Shown: positions 54,064 to 64,000 of the stretch, piece by piece
Position numbering within the stretch: position 1 is the stretch's first letter
How the letters are laid out: every line of letters begins with the position of its first letter
DNA from: Tribonema minus
Lineage: Eukaryota; Sar; Xanthophyceae; Tribonematales; Tribonemataceae
Assembly: GCA_017506865.1 (NCBI GenBank)
Contig: JAFCMP010000127.1
Coordinates: forward strand, 62,001-126,000
Direction of reading: 5' to 3'
DNA length: 64,000 bases
The notes under the pieces: model-generated
Told to the model about the DNA's origin: nothing
The model's database searches: none
What the model saw: the letters and a program-made list of their open reading frames with translations, nothing else
Position numbers and translations under genes: made by a program

Positions 54064-55313
54064 GCCTGTGCCAGCGCAGCCTTGGCGAAGAACTCAGCAA
54101 CCGAGTTGGCCAAAGGACGCTTGGATGCACGCGCAGGTGCGCTGTCGACCAGGTGCTCCTCTTTGTGCTGCTGCTCCTGCTGCTGCTGCTGCTGCCGCCG
54201 CTGCGCGCGCTCGCCCGTCGCCGCGTCATGTCCTGTGCTGATGGCGGTGCCGCTGGTGGCCAAGCATGCCTCAGCGCGATCATCGAGTGGCGCCGCGGTG
54301 GCGAGCACCACGCTGCTCAGCTTCACGTCCTCGGCCACGCTGGGTGTGCACGATGCAGGCGCAGTGCGACGCGGCGAATCCTGCTGCGCGGCGCTGGCGG
54401 CGGCGGCAGCGGCGGTCGCGCTGCCATTGCTGAGCATTGCCCCTGCACCGTCCACGAGCGCTGCCTTGAATTCCTGCGCCTCGGCACGCAGCTTGGCGTC
54501 CTCAGTCGGGCTGCCGCTCGCCACGGTGCAGGGCGGCACACGCTGCGGAGTGCTGCTGGCGGCAGTCTCTGTGGGCAGCGCCTCAATGCGGTCGACGAGA
54601 GATGTCACAGCGGCGCGCACCTTGGCGCGTAGCGTCTCGCCCTTGCCCGAACTGGAAACTTGCATCGCGCCCTGTGTCGCGCTGGCTGCGGCGGCGGCGC
54701 TGCTGCTGCTGAGCAATGTTGCGGCGCCATCAGTGAGCGCTGTCACAGAGCCGCACGCCTTGGCGCGAACCGCCTCGCGCCTGATGACGGCGCCGGCGTC
54801 GCCACTGCGCATCACGGCCTGCACAACGTCGCGCGCTGCCGCCTGCGCCGCCTCCGTGCCCGGCTCATGGTCCTGCTGCTGCTGTGGTGACAGTCGCTGC
54901 TGCTGCTGCTGCTGCTCCTCCTTGTCTTGCTGCTGCTGCTGCTGCAGCGGCGGCGGAGGCAGCGGCGGCACATCGGCGGCCATGGCCTCAAGACGGGTCG
55001 CGTGCGCGGGCGTGGGTGATGCGCTGCGAGAGCTGCGGTGCGGCAGCTGCTCAGGCACCAGCTCCGGGCGTCCCTTCGCCATCGAAAACGGCATGGCTGC
55101 GCTGCTGCTGCTGCCGCTGCTGCTGCCGGTGCTGCCGCCGCCGCTGCTGCTGCTGCTGCTGCCGTTGGCCCACGGGGCGAGCACCAGGCCCTCTGTCACT
55201 CTGGCGGAGCGCTTTGACAGCGGACAGTCACTGCTGGCGTACTGTGGCAGCTGAGGCTCCATCACAGCTGTTGAACTTGCAGAATTCGCCGCACCCCAGG
55301 TGATCAGCTTCAT
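51672..55313 (-). CDS. polyGln/polyAla-rich protein, two exons (intact paralogue)
   Basis: Exon 1 is 55313-53526 and exon 2 is 52907-51672, with phase 0 at the intron. They give 3024 nt and 1007 residues. The start is the Met of MKLITWGAANSASSTAVMEP; the frame is open further upstream to 55625, through a duplicated 45-bp segment. Exon 1 holds Ser/Ala-rich sequence, Gln runs, and at least three copies of a 30-35 residue unit ending in long Gln runs (for example ERQQTNVAAEFRAMVAAALA and PQRQPSNAAAQMLAMARERA). Exon 2 begins DAPPQPRWDQQWQPGD, is over half Gln/Pro/Ala, and ends in the conserved block HYHQWQPPPP..HMRRGPGHRGAKSHGAKRA shared with the plus-strand paralogue. The basic Gly/Arg tail could bind nucleic acid. 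No known family is recognised and the function is unknown. Confidence 0.72.
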
Positions 55314-56383
55314 GCTCGGCGCCGCCTGCCGCGCAAGCGCCGCCGCTTGATGCTCGGCGCCGCCTGCCGCGCAAGCGCCGCCGCAGCCGTTGGCGGTGGC
55401 AGCACAGCAGTGCTCCTCGTGCCGCCGGGGCTCTGAGCGCTGATGCCAGCCATGATATCGGCAAGAGGGGCCCGCCCTGTGGGGGTTGGAAAGGGAAAAA
55501 CTGCAATTAATACTGGGCGCACAAGCGCTCTTTGTCACATGCTGGCTGCACGCGCGCAAGTGCGGACAAGTCATGGGCAGCTGACACACGGCAAGACAGT
55601 AGATGTCGCAGTGCTCACTAAACAAGTAGATCTGCCGGGGAGCATAAAGTAGCCCGGGCCTTTCCTCTAGTTCGAGTGACCTGACCCCAAAGCAGCAGCT
55701 GATGGCTTTTCAATGGAATACTTCTTCGAAGTATACAGCATGCAAAAAGTCTGACATGCCCCGTGCCTGGCTGCACAGTTTCGCCACATCAGCTAGTGCT
55801 CAATGACGCACGGCTCAGCAACAGCGATGCGCCGCTCATCTGACATGACGGCGGTCAGAGGCAGCACCATTGCGTCCCAAAAACCGGCGCCGCTCGGCAC
55901 TCGCCAGAGTGGCATCTCGATGGAGGGTCCTGTCACATGCCAAGTGGGGGGGGGGGGGTAACGTGAATGCGTCAGAGCGCGTCTGTGGTAGGGTTGAAGG
56001 CATTCTGTGTGCTAGGGTAAGGTTACAGCAAGGAAAGGTGAGATTGGAGCTCGTGTACATTCGTGCAGCTGGACGAACCAAAGACTCCGAATCTGCCCAG
56101 CGGCACATGCAGCGCACAACATGCATGCACGTTCAAACTACGCAGATGCATGTGCTGCAGCCATGGACCAGCGCTGAGTTGCTGCTCTGAGGGAGGGGGG
56201 GGGGGAGGCGTAGGGGGAGGGCTAGCATTGCAGGTGCTGTTGCGAAGAAAAAGTTGCTGCTCAATATACAGGCAGTACTGCGCAGTGCTGCCACACAGAG
56301 TCAAGGGTAGAGCAGTCAATGATGTTTCATAACTCTCAGGCGTATTTGACCTTGGTTCATTGCACACTTCAGCTCTCGCTTAC
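55314..56383. other. Intergenic, with short duplication near the polyGln gene start
   Basis: A 45-bp segment (TGCTCGGCGCCGCCTGCCGC and following) is tandemly duplicated at 55312-55385. No gene is supported in the rest. It contains the imperfect palindrome CTTCTTCGAAGTATAC near 55721. Confidence 0.45.
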
Positions 56384-59300
56384 CGTCCGTCAGGCGCGCA
56401 TTGAAGTGCTGCCGCTGTTGTCGCATTCCCACCACGGCATGCACAACCAGGAACATGGCCGCCAGCAGCAGCGGCTGACCCACAGTTGCCGCTCCGCCTT
56501 CGTACGACATAAAGTGTGAAGCAAGGGTAAGCTCAGTGAGATCCTGCGACACTAACACATAGAGATTACCTAGTCAGATCCCTGAGGCGCTCGACGAGCG
56601 TGCACACATGGACGCCGCCAGCTGCAGTACATGAGCAAATGGCAATATAATGCAGGGCAGACAGCTGCTTCATCAGAAAGGCGGCACCTGCGTCAGCCGC
56701 CATTCAAGGCAGTGGTTTACGTAGAGTGCCCTCAGCAGGGCCTAACCGTCAGGTACTGCTGTGGTGCCGTCGCTACTGTGGCGCTGTTATTCTACTTGGC
56801 AATAAAGTTTTGCTGTCAGCTCCGCAGTAGAAGTATTAATCTGTACAGTGATGCATTTGCAGCGTGCAGCATTTTATGTACGCAGTTCAGTGCGTAGCAG
56901 GCGCCTCACAAGGAAGAGTGAGTCTTCACTCACTAGTGATTGTTCAAGTTGAAGTTGATCAGAGAAAGCGCGTGTTGCTGTCTTACCTGCAGACCCCGTG
57001 CCCACGGATTGACCGTCCGCCGTTGTGACGTCCTCTGCTGCACCTGGTTGCGGAGAGTAAACTGCGCACACAAGGCAGCCAGAAGTGTTGAGGTAAGTGT
57101 CAGTCAACTTCAATAAAACTTCAACAATTGAAATCAAAGCTCAAAGACCACGGGCAAGCTGGAAGCATACAAAGGCAACTCACACAATGAACAGTGCAGC
57201 GATGGTTTGAGGGCAGCAGATGCAGTGTTGATATTGAGCGGGGAGGGGCAGTGCTCAACTTTGAGGTTTTGCGAAAGAAGCCTAGAAGAAGAGAGCTGCT
57301 GTCGGCCAACGCAGTGCTCTGATCCCCCCTTGCTATGACCTTGCATCACTGTGGACATGTGACATGTGCATTGAAAGTTCAACCACAGCGGTCATGGTGC
57401 ATTCCCCTGTCACATCCCAGTTATTGTGATTATCCGTGACCAAGACAACACAGGCGCAGCCGTTATGCTCACATACTGGCAGAGAGAAGCCGGTGCCGCG
57501 ACTCTGCAGTTGCACTTAAACTGACGTGGGGCTCCGCTCTGTTGCCCGCTGATAAAAAAACCTTAAGCATGTAGCTTCAACTTTGAAGGTTCTCCTATGA
57601 TGCGGAAGGAAAGTGAGAGTTGAAGTGATGCAGTGCTCAGCTGCTGAGGTGACTCACCGATGAGCGCGCTGCTGCGGTCGGCGGCGGCGGTCATGTCCTG
57701 CAGTCCCAGCGCCCTGCGCATGGCGTCCTCCACCCAGCGCCGCACTCCCCAGACTGCAGCAAGCAGCACAAGCCAACATGTGTGCGCGTCGGATGCATTC
57801 ACAGCAGTACAGCAGCACCGGGTGTGCAGTCAGACAGAGTGGGGACGAGAGCGCAGCGCTGAGGTGTGGCTTACAATGTTGTCAAAAGAAAAACACGTGT
57901 GCACCGATCGGCGCTGGTTGTTACAATGGAGCCGCGTTGAGCTACGTGTAGGGGAGAAAGTGAATCGCTATGAAAACAGTGATTGTGGTATGGGTAAGCT
58001 ACAGGAAGCGCTGGTTGTATGCCCCCCTTTCAAAAGCAGCAGTTGGCCTGTGTGAAAATATGCGAGGGGCAATGACATTACACGGCATCCGTGCAGCTGC
58101 AACGCATTCAGATTTCTTGAGAACTTACAAAGTGGTGTCAAAGACCATGCAGTCAACTGTGATGTGGTGTGATGTGTCATGAGGTCATGAAGGCAAAAAT
58201 AGGTGCCAGGGAAATGCCCAACGCAGTCGCACTCACAGTTGAGCCATTGTTGCTGACACCTGTTGTGAGGCTCATCACCTCGGCTTGCTCCAGGAACCTT
58301 TTACCATGCCTCTGATTTCTAGGTGAAGGCGCTTGCAGTATGTAGTGAAGCTGCGGTTACAGTCATACTTGAAGTACATATGCTTCGAAATCATTTGATG
58401 TGCTCCTTTTCTGACGGCACGTCAGGCACACACCAGGCAGGCAGACTGTGCCAGTGCATGCAGTTGAACTTACCGACAACCGTCGCTCCGCCGGCACGTC
58501 CCCCTCTGAAGTTAAACGAGACGACCGGCCGAGGCGCGGCAGCAGCGCGTGGAGCGGCGGCCAGTATGGCGTCCACCTGCTGGTCCCAGCTGACGGTGAC
58601 GATGGGGGGCCGGCAGCCATAAGGTACCACCAGAGCGCCGCTGTCCGGTGTGGGACGCTGCTCCTGTACGTCGCCTGTCAGGTTAAGCACAGCATGCATG
58701 TAACTGTCAGCAGCATAATTGTAGACTGTCCACTGCGAGCTGAGCGCTGCCGGCTTACGAAGGAAAGTGTGCCCACATTACGCCAGGCAGCCATCGTGCT
58801 GACTCTGCGCGATGCCGTGACGCGTTGAACTATCCCTGGCGTTCACATTTCATTGATGTGATGAATGCAGCTGCCGCCCTCCCACATGTTGCCCTGCTGC
58901 ACTGTACTCGCAAGTGAATCATGAAGTGATGGTTGAAATGCATGCATGCGTTCAACTGACCCGGGGCATCTCCCGCCACACTGCAACTGGTTGTGCGTCA
59001 AATCGCTCAGCGCACCGCATAACTGTAGCCTGCAACAGCCTTCCAGCAGTACTACCATATGTGTATGTATGGCATGTCAGCGCACGGTACTGTAGGCATA
59101 GCCTACAATGCAGGAAGCGATGCGCGGGAATCTGGTGCTGCCGCGCGCAGAGAGATTGCATAACTCGCTTGCTCGTGCAAAGTCGCTCAGAGGCAGTCAA
59201 GATTCGACCGCCAGGCCTTTTGGCCCTGGTCCATTTGCCACTGCAGCTCGTGCTTACCGTCAGTCAGGTGCGCGATGGAGTGCTGCGGCTGGCGCGGCCT

Positions 59301-62300
59301 TCCCAGCACGGCATGCACAACCAGGAAGGTGGCCGCCAGCAGCAGCGGCTGACCTATCTTTGCCGCTCCGCCTTCGCAGGATAACAGAGTGTGCAACAAG
59401 GGTACGGTAAGGGGGGACCTGCTGCACACTTGTCGCATAGAGGTGCTTCAGACGCTCAAATGCCTACACACATGGACACTGGCAGTTGTTGTGCATCCAT
59501 GCCATGAAGCATTAATGCAGCCGCAGGTAGGGTTAGGGTTAGGGTTAGTGGATCTACTGGATCATACTTCTATTCCAGCAACAGATGAGTGAATGGCACC
59601 ATAAGGCAGGGCAACAGCTGATTCATCAGAGAGCAGCAGCTACAATCGCCGGCACTTCAAGTGAGTGATTTGCTCGGAGCTCCCTCAGCAGGGTCTGACC
59701 GTCAGTGCTGCTGTGGTGCTACTTCGAAGTATCATTTCACTTTGCAATAGAAGTATATATCCGTAATGAGGCAGTTGTAGCGCCGTCCATGTCTTTGTAA
59801 ATGCAGTATGTGCCTCGCAAGGAAGAAAGTGAAAGTGGATGTTTACTCACTGTTGTGCAAGTTGAAGTCGATAAGATACAGCGCACATTTGCAGTCTCAC
59901 CTGCGAACCCTGCGACCACAGGTTGACCCGCCGCCGCAGTGACGTCCTCTGCAGCGTCCGGTTGTGGAGAGCGCACTGCACACACAAACAGTAAACAGAA
60001 TTCAGGTAAGCGTCTGTCAACTACAACACAGCTTCACTGCATCATCTGGTTGCGCAAACTGCACTGCACACAGAATCGGGAAAGAGTATCGAGGTAAGCA
60101 TCTGCCAATTAACAGGGATGTCCGCTGCGAAGCCCGGTTGCGGAGGGTGAAGTGCATGCACAAGGCAATCAAGTGTGCTTGAGGCATATGTATGATACCT
60201 CCGGAATTTCAACGCTTGAACTTAAATTCGAAGACATGGGCTCCGCTGCGTTGACTATTCAGACGCGTCAAGCATGTAACTCCCATATTCTCGGTCATCC
60301 ATGTGCATACAACTGTTTGTGCGATTCTCAGGTGTGCCCACATGCATACACGAATTCATGTTGCAAAGCGTGATGTATAAGTTGTGGCAAGCATAGGCCT
60401 GCTTGCCAATGTGACGGTGCAGCACTGCTCAACAGGTATTGTGACGCGCGCAAATGGCGCAGCCCTGCACCGGTGCCTGCACCGAGAGCTTGCAAGTTGC
60501 ACCACTGCTGTGCACATTACTACATCTGAGCACATGTAAGCAGCACATGGGCAAGCAAAACATTGTGACTTGCCAAATGCACATCAACTTCAACTTCAGC
60601 AGCTCAAAGGGGCACTGCTCAGCGGACACGCCGACCGAGCGCGTCGCTGCGGGCCTTGTACTTCTCAGGGTGCAGCGCACAAGTGCGCATGCGCACTGAA
60701 TTCAATACTTCAAAGTACATCCATAGAGAAAGCCCAACCCCTGCTGTCAAGGAAGTGGAAGTTGAAGTGATGCAGCGCTCAGCTGCTGAGGTGACTCACC
60801 AACGAGCGCGCTGCTGCGGGCGGCGGCGGCGTCCATGTCGTGCAGTCCCAGCGCCCTGCGCATGGCGTCCTCCATCCAGCGCCGCACTCCCCACACTGCA
60901 GTAAGCAGCAGAGTCCAACAATTGTGTGTGTCAGGGGCGTTGATGCTTCTACAGGAGCACTGCGCAGTCAGGCAGGATGCCGTCGTCCGAAATCGCTTGA
61001 AATATACACATCTCCTCTCCTTATTCAATGCTGTCTTGTGACAGCGGAGCTAGACTCGGCGCATTTGCACACGTGCTTATCATGTGTATTCTGCTGGCTT
61101 TTGTAAGCATGTGCCTGTGCAGGCCCGGCGCCCCGACACCACCTCAGACGCCCTCGTGCAAGCCCCAGTCAGCGGTGCTGCGCTGACCTCGTTGGATGGT
61201 CAGCAAGCACGGAGCCTTGCCTTGGTCGCTACATTTGGGCCCCTTGCCTCTGCCACCGAGTGAGCACCGTTTCTGGTGGTCGTCGAGACCAAGAGCAATG
61301 GGGACGTGACTCGGCAAATCTAGGATCTGGCGTCTCTACTTGGTGAGTCTGGCGTGCCTTGTGTGTGATATCTTGTTTGTGATATCTAGGCACGCCAGAC
61401 TCACCAAGTAGAGACGCCAGGTCGGAGATTTCCCGAACCACATCCCCATTGCTCTTGGTCTAGGAGACAAGGAGAATCGGCACCAAACCGCAGCAGAGGG
61501 GAGGGGCCCGAATGTAGCGAGTAAGGCAAGGCTCTGTGCTAGTTGGCCGTCCAATGAGGCCAACACAGCGCCGCTGACTGGGGCTTGCACGGGGGCGTCC
61601 GAGGCAGCGCCACTGGGGTGTTGGGGCGGCTGCGCAGACGCATACGGTATGTACGCACAAAAGGCAGCAGAAGACACTTGAAGAGCATGAGCTTGCGTGC
61701 AGACGCGTCGAGCTCCGCTGTCACAAGACAGCTTTGAATAAGGAGAGGAAATGTGTACTTGATGTATATTTCGAGCCATTTCGGACGACGGCAGCTGCAA
61801 TGAGAGCGCACCGTTCAGGGGCGGCAACACAGTCAACATCATCTAAAGTACTTCAAGTCCGCACTGAAAGGTGCCGCCGTTTCGCAAGAAGCCGAATCTG
61901 ACAATCTGCAGGGCGGTGCGAGCACAAGTGCTGTCGCAACTGGGAGGCATGCAGAAGGCACTGGCTGCATGTTCATCTTCCTTCCTGAGATGCAGCAGAG
62001 GAGCACTGTGAATGACACGGACCGTGCTGACTTGCACAACGCCCGTGAAGCTGCAAAGACGTTGCAATTTCTTGAATTGAGAAATTGACCAGTCCCAAAG
62101 ACTTATCCCATAGTGAGGTATCATGAGGCAGGACCAAACTTGAGTCATGAAAGCAAGTACAGCTGCATGCACGATGAAGACGTTGCTGTGGAGAACCACA
62201 GTGAACTTCACCGCAAACAGCGCGCTGTGCTTCCAGACCAAACTTTGCATTGCCTTTTCAAAATTGTTTGTACCATCGCATATGAACTACACATACGCCT

Positions 62301-63940
62301 GTCTGTTGCTCACACAACAGCACGCGCTGCGGCGCTTGACGACCTCGTTGCGTGCTTGCAGTATGAATATTCAGCTCTGACCCACTTTGCAAGTGCGTGG
62401 CACGTGGTCTTGCCGACAACAGCCGGTACACCCGCATGCCGTCCCTTGATGCTAACGAAGATGACAGGCCGAGGCGCGGCAGCAGCGCGTGCAGCGGCGG
62501 CCAGTGCGACGCCAATTTGCGCGTCCCAGCTGACATTGGGCAGACGGTGGCCCCGAGCCACCACCAGAGCACGGCTGTCCAGTCCGAGATGCCGCTCTTG
62601 TGCGCAGCCTGTCAGATTGGCACAGCATGCGTGTAACTGTCAGCAGAGGCCTCGTACACAGTCCAATGCAAGCTGAGCAGTGCTGGCCTACGAAGGATAG
62701 TGTGCCCACGATGCCCCAGGCAGCTGAGGTGCTGACTCTGCGCGCTGCCGTGATGCATCGAACTACCCCTGGCGTTCACTTTTCATTTTTAGGATGAATG
62801 CATCTGCCGCGCTCCCGCATGGTACTCCGCTGCACTGTACACGCAAGTGATGGTTAAATTGCATGCATGCATTTAACCGCCCCCGGCGCATCCCCTTGCA
62901 TACTGAAAGTGATGTGCTTCAAATTATCCAACACACCGCATAACTGTAGCCTGCAACAGCCTCCTAGCAGTCTTCCTGCCATACTTCGAAGTATATACAT
63001 ACATATATCATACTTTAAGAAGTATATGGTATGCCAGCGCACCTTGCGCACCGCCACTGTATGTAGGCATGCCCCACGGTATTGAACGCGATGCGAGCGA
63101 ATCTGGTGCTGCCGCGCGCAAAGAGATTGCATAACTCGCTTTCAGGTGCAACGTCGCTGCAGGGGCAGTCAAGAGTCAACCGCCAGGCCTTTTGGCCCTG
63201 GTCCATTTGCCACTGCAGCTCGTGCTTACCGTCCGTCAGGCGTGCGATGGAGTGCTGCCGCTGTTGCGGCCCCCCCAGCACGGCATGCACGACCAGGAAG
63301 GTGGCCGCCAGCAGCAGCGGCTGACCCACTGTAACCGCTCCGCCTTCGCAAGATACAGAGCGTGCACACAGGGGACGTCCAGTGAGAGTCTGCTGCATGG
63401 TAGTTTGACCATGGAGAGATTTTTTTTTTTTTACCTCATCAAGAGCTCGAAGGGCCCACAGACTAAGACACTGCCAATTATGGTGCATCGGTGGCAAGAA
63501 GCAAACATTCAGCTGCAGTGGTGGATCTCTGAATGGCATCCCTGCAATAGATGAATAAATGGCATCATAATGCAGGGCAAACATTTGGTCCACCAGAGAC
63601 CAGCAGTTACAACTGTCGGCAGTGGGTGATTTCCCCGGAGCGCCCTCAGCAGTATCTGACCGTCAGTGCTGGTGTGGTGCTATGTACTTCGAATTATCAT
63701 TTCACTTTGCAGTAGAAGCATGCATCTGTAGTGAGGCAGTTCTAGCGTCCTCCGTGTCTTTGTAAATGCAGTATGTGCCTGGCAAGGAAGGAAGTGGGTG
63801 TTTACTCACGGTTGTTAAAATTCAAATTGAAGTTGATGAGATACAGCGCACGTTTGCTGTCTCACCTGCAAACCCTGTGCCCACAGGTTGACCTGCCGCT
63901 GCGGTGACGTCCTCTGCAGCACCCGTTTGCGGAGACAAAA
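56384..63940 (-). CDS. Modular gene of repeated four-exon cassettes, unknown function, partial
   Basis: Ten exons fall into three cassettes A-B-C-D on the minus strand. Cassette 3: C 63940-63866, D 63343-63230. Cassette 2: A 62608-62414, B 60895-60800, C 59975-59901, D 59371-59258. Cassette 1: A 58674-58474, B 57753-57658, C 57061-56987, D 56497-56384. Lengths are 201 (195 in cassette 2), 96, 75 and 114 nt. Every exon enters and leaves in phase 1. One cassette encodes about 162 residues: A, RPTPDSGALVVPYGCRPP..VSWDQQVDAIL; B, VWGVRRWVEDAMRRALGLQD; C, SPQPGAAEDVTTADGQSV; D, a likely membrane helix, VGQPLLLAATFLVVHAVLG, then R.RQHxIARLTD. Introns are 490-830 nt except A2-B2, which holds a palindrome. 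No start or stop is in the window. It could instead be three tandem genes. I recognise no family. Confidence 0.65.
59527..59549 (+). repeat. Telomere-like (TTAGGG)3 tract
   Basis: GTAGGGTTAGGGTTAGGGTT is the cleanest TTAGGG run in the window, in an intron of the modular gene. Confidence 0.75.
60030..60175 (-). repeat. Partial copies of exon C acceptor edge in the modular gene
   Basis: Sequences like GTGCAGTGCAGTTTGCGCAA (about 60040-60075) and the TCCGCAACCGGGC-type stretch (about 60120-60165) resemble the acceptor and first codons of exon C2 (59975). They lie upstream of it in the B-C intron. Confidence 0.6.
60965..61800. repeat. Large palindrome, arms about 400 bp
   Basis: The left arm (about 60965-61367) and right arm (about 61386-61800) are reverse complements, centred near 61376. 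The centre is near perfect (GGCGTCTCTACTTGGTGAGT, then CTGGCGTGCC, mirrored after a short GTGATATC loop). The outer parts are diverged but clear (TTATTCAATGCTGTCTTGTG against TTATTCAAAGCTGTCTTGTG). Both arms can encode a VQAPVSGA..SLDGQ..SLAL peptide. It lies in the A2-B2 intron of the modular gene. Confidence 0.88.
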
Positions 63941-64000
63941 CTGCACACACAAACAGTAAAGGGAATTGAGGTAAGCATCTGTCAACTACAATAAATCTTC

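Noticed and set aside
53463..55303. Plus-strand frames of polyLeu, polyCys or polyAla
   Set aside because: They are the antisense of the CAG-repeat exon of the polyGln gene. Repeats of CTG open all frames.
59527..59549. Possible chromosome end because of TTAGGG repeats
   Set aside because: The tract is only three units, with gene exons on both sides and similar tracts throughout the window.
1..64000. tRNA, rRNA or other structured RNA genes
   Set aside because: I looked for cloverleaf-type and conserved rRNA sequence by eye and found none I could support. A covariance search would be needed to exclude them.

Overview
The window is nuclear DNA of an intron-rich, high-GC eukaryote. It has GT-AG introns, very long CAG/CTG (polyGln) and GCN (polyAla) tracts, and scattered TTAGGG-like repeats. 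The glutamyl-tRNA reductase gene (30.7-36.2 kb) encodes a protein with a hydrophobic signal peptide followed by a basic leader and an LTAFQPS stretch. That resembles the bipartite plastid presequence of algae with secondary red plastids, so I infer a photosynthetic stramenopile (ochrophyte). The genus cannot be told from the sequence.

Layout: 0-5.2 kb, a polyGln/Pro gene on + (5' end outside the window); 6.4-14.2 kb (-), a TRAIP-type RING ubiquitin ligase; 15.2-20.5 kb (-), a mitochondrial 2-oxoglutarate/malate carrier; 21.2-22.5 kb (-), an F-box protein; 23.2-27.5 kb (-), a long coiled-coil protein with a KEN box; 27.8-30.0 kb (+), a protein with a C-terminal ubiquitin-like domain, divergent from the coiled-coil gene; 30.7-36.2 kb (+), glutamyl-tRNA reductase; 38.3-42.8 kb (-), a 1152-residue low-complexity protein; 43.5-48.4 kb (-), an ataxin-3 (Josephin) deubiquitinase with a UIM and a C-terminal UBX-like domain; 48.8-50.6 kb, a transposable element with about 210-bp terminal inverted repeats; 51.7-55.3 kb (-), a polyGln paralogue in inverted orientation to the first gene; 56.4-64.0 kb (-), a repeated four-exon cassette of unknown function that runs off the right edge. 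Splicing was worked out by hand. The carrier (903 nt), TRAIP (1392 nt), reductase (1770 nt), F-box (1128 nt), ubiquitin-like (759 nt), low-complexity (3459 nt) and polyGln (3024 nt) models each join into one uninterrupted reading frame.

Four genes belong to ubiquitin biology (TRAIP, F-box, ubiquitin-like protein, ataxin-3), but nothing here shows that they are co-regulated.

Two signals stand out. First, many exon-intron junctions are followed or preceded by partial copies of the exon edge, with the splice dinucleotide kept, lying in the neighbouring intron. I count at least eleven such junctions in five genes, one of them an array of about eight copies. Second, the right-hand gene is built from a four-exon cassette (201/195, 96, 75 and 114 nt) in which every intron is phase 1, so any number of cassettes can be stacked without breaking the frame.
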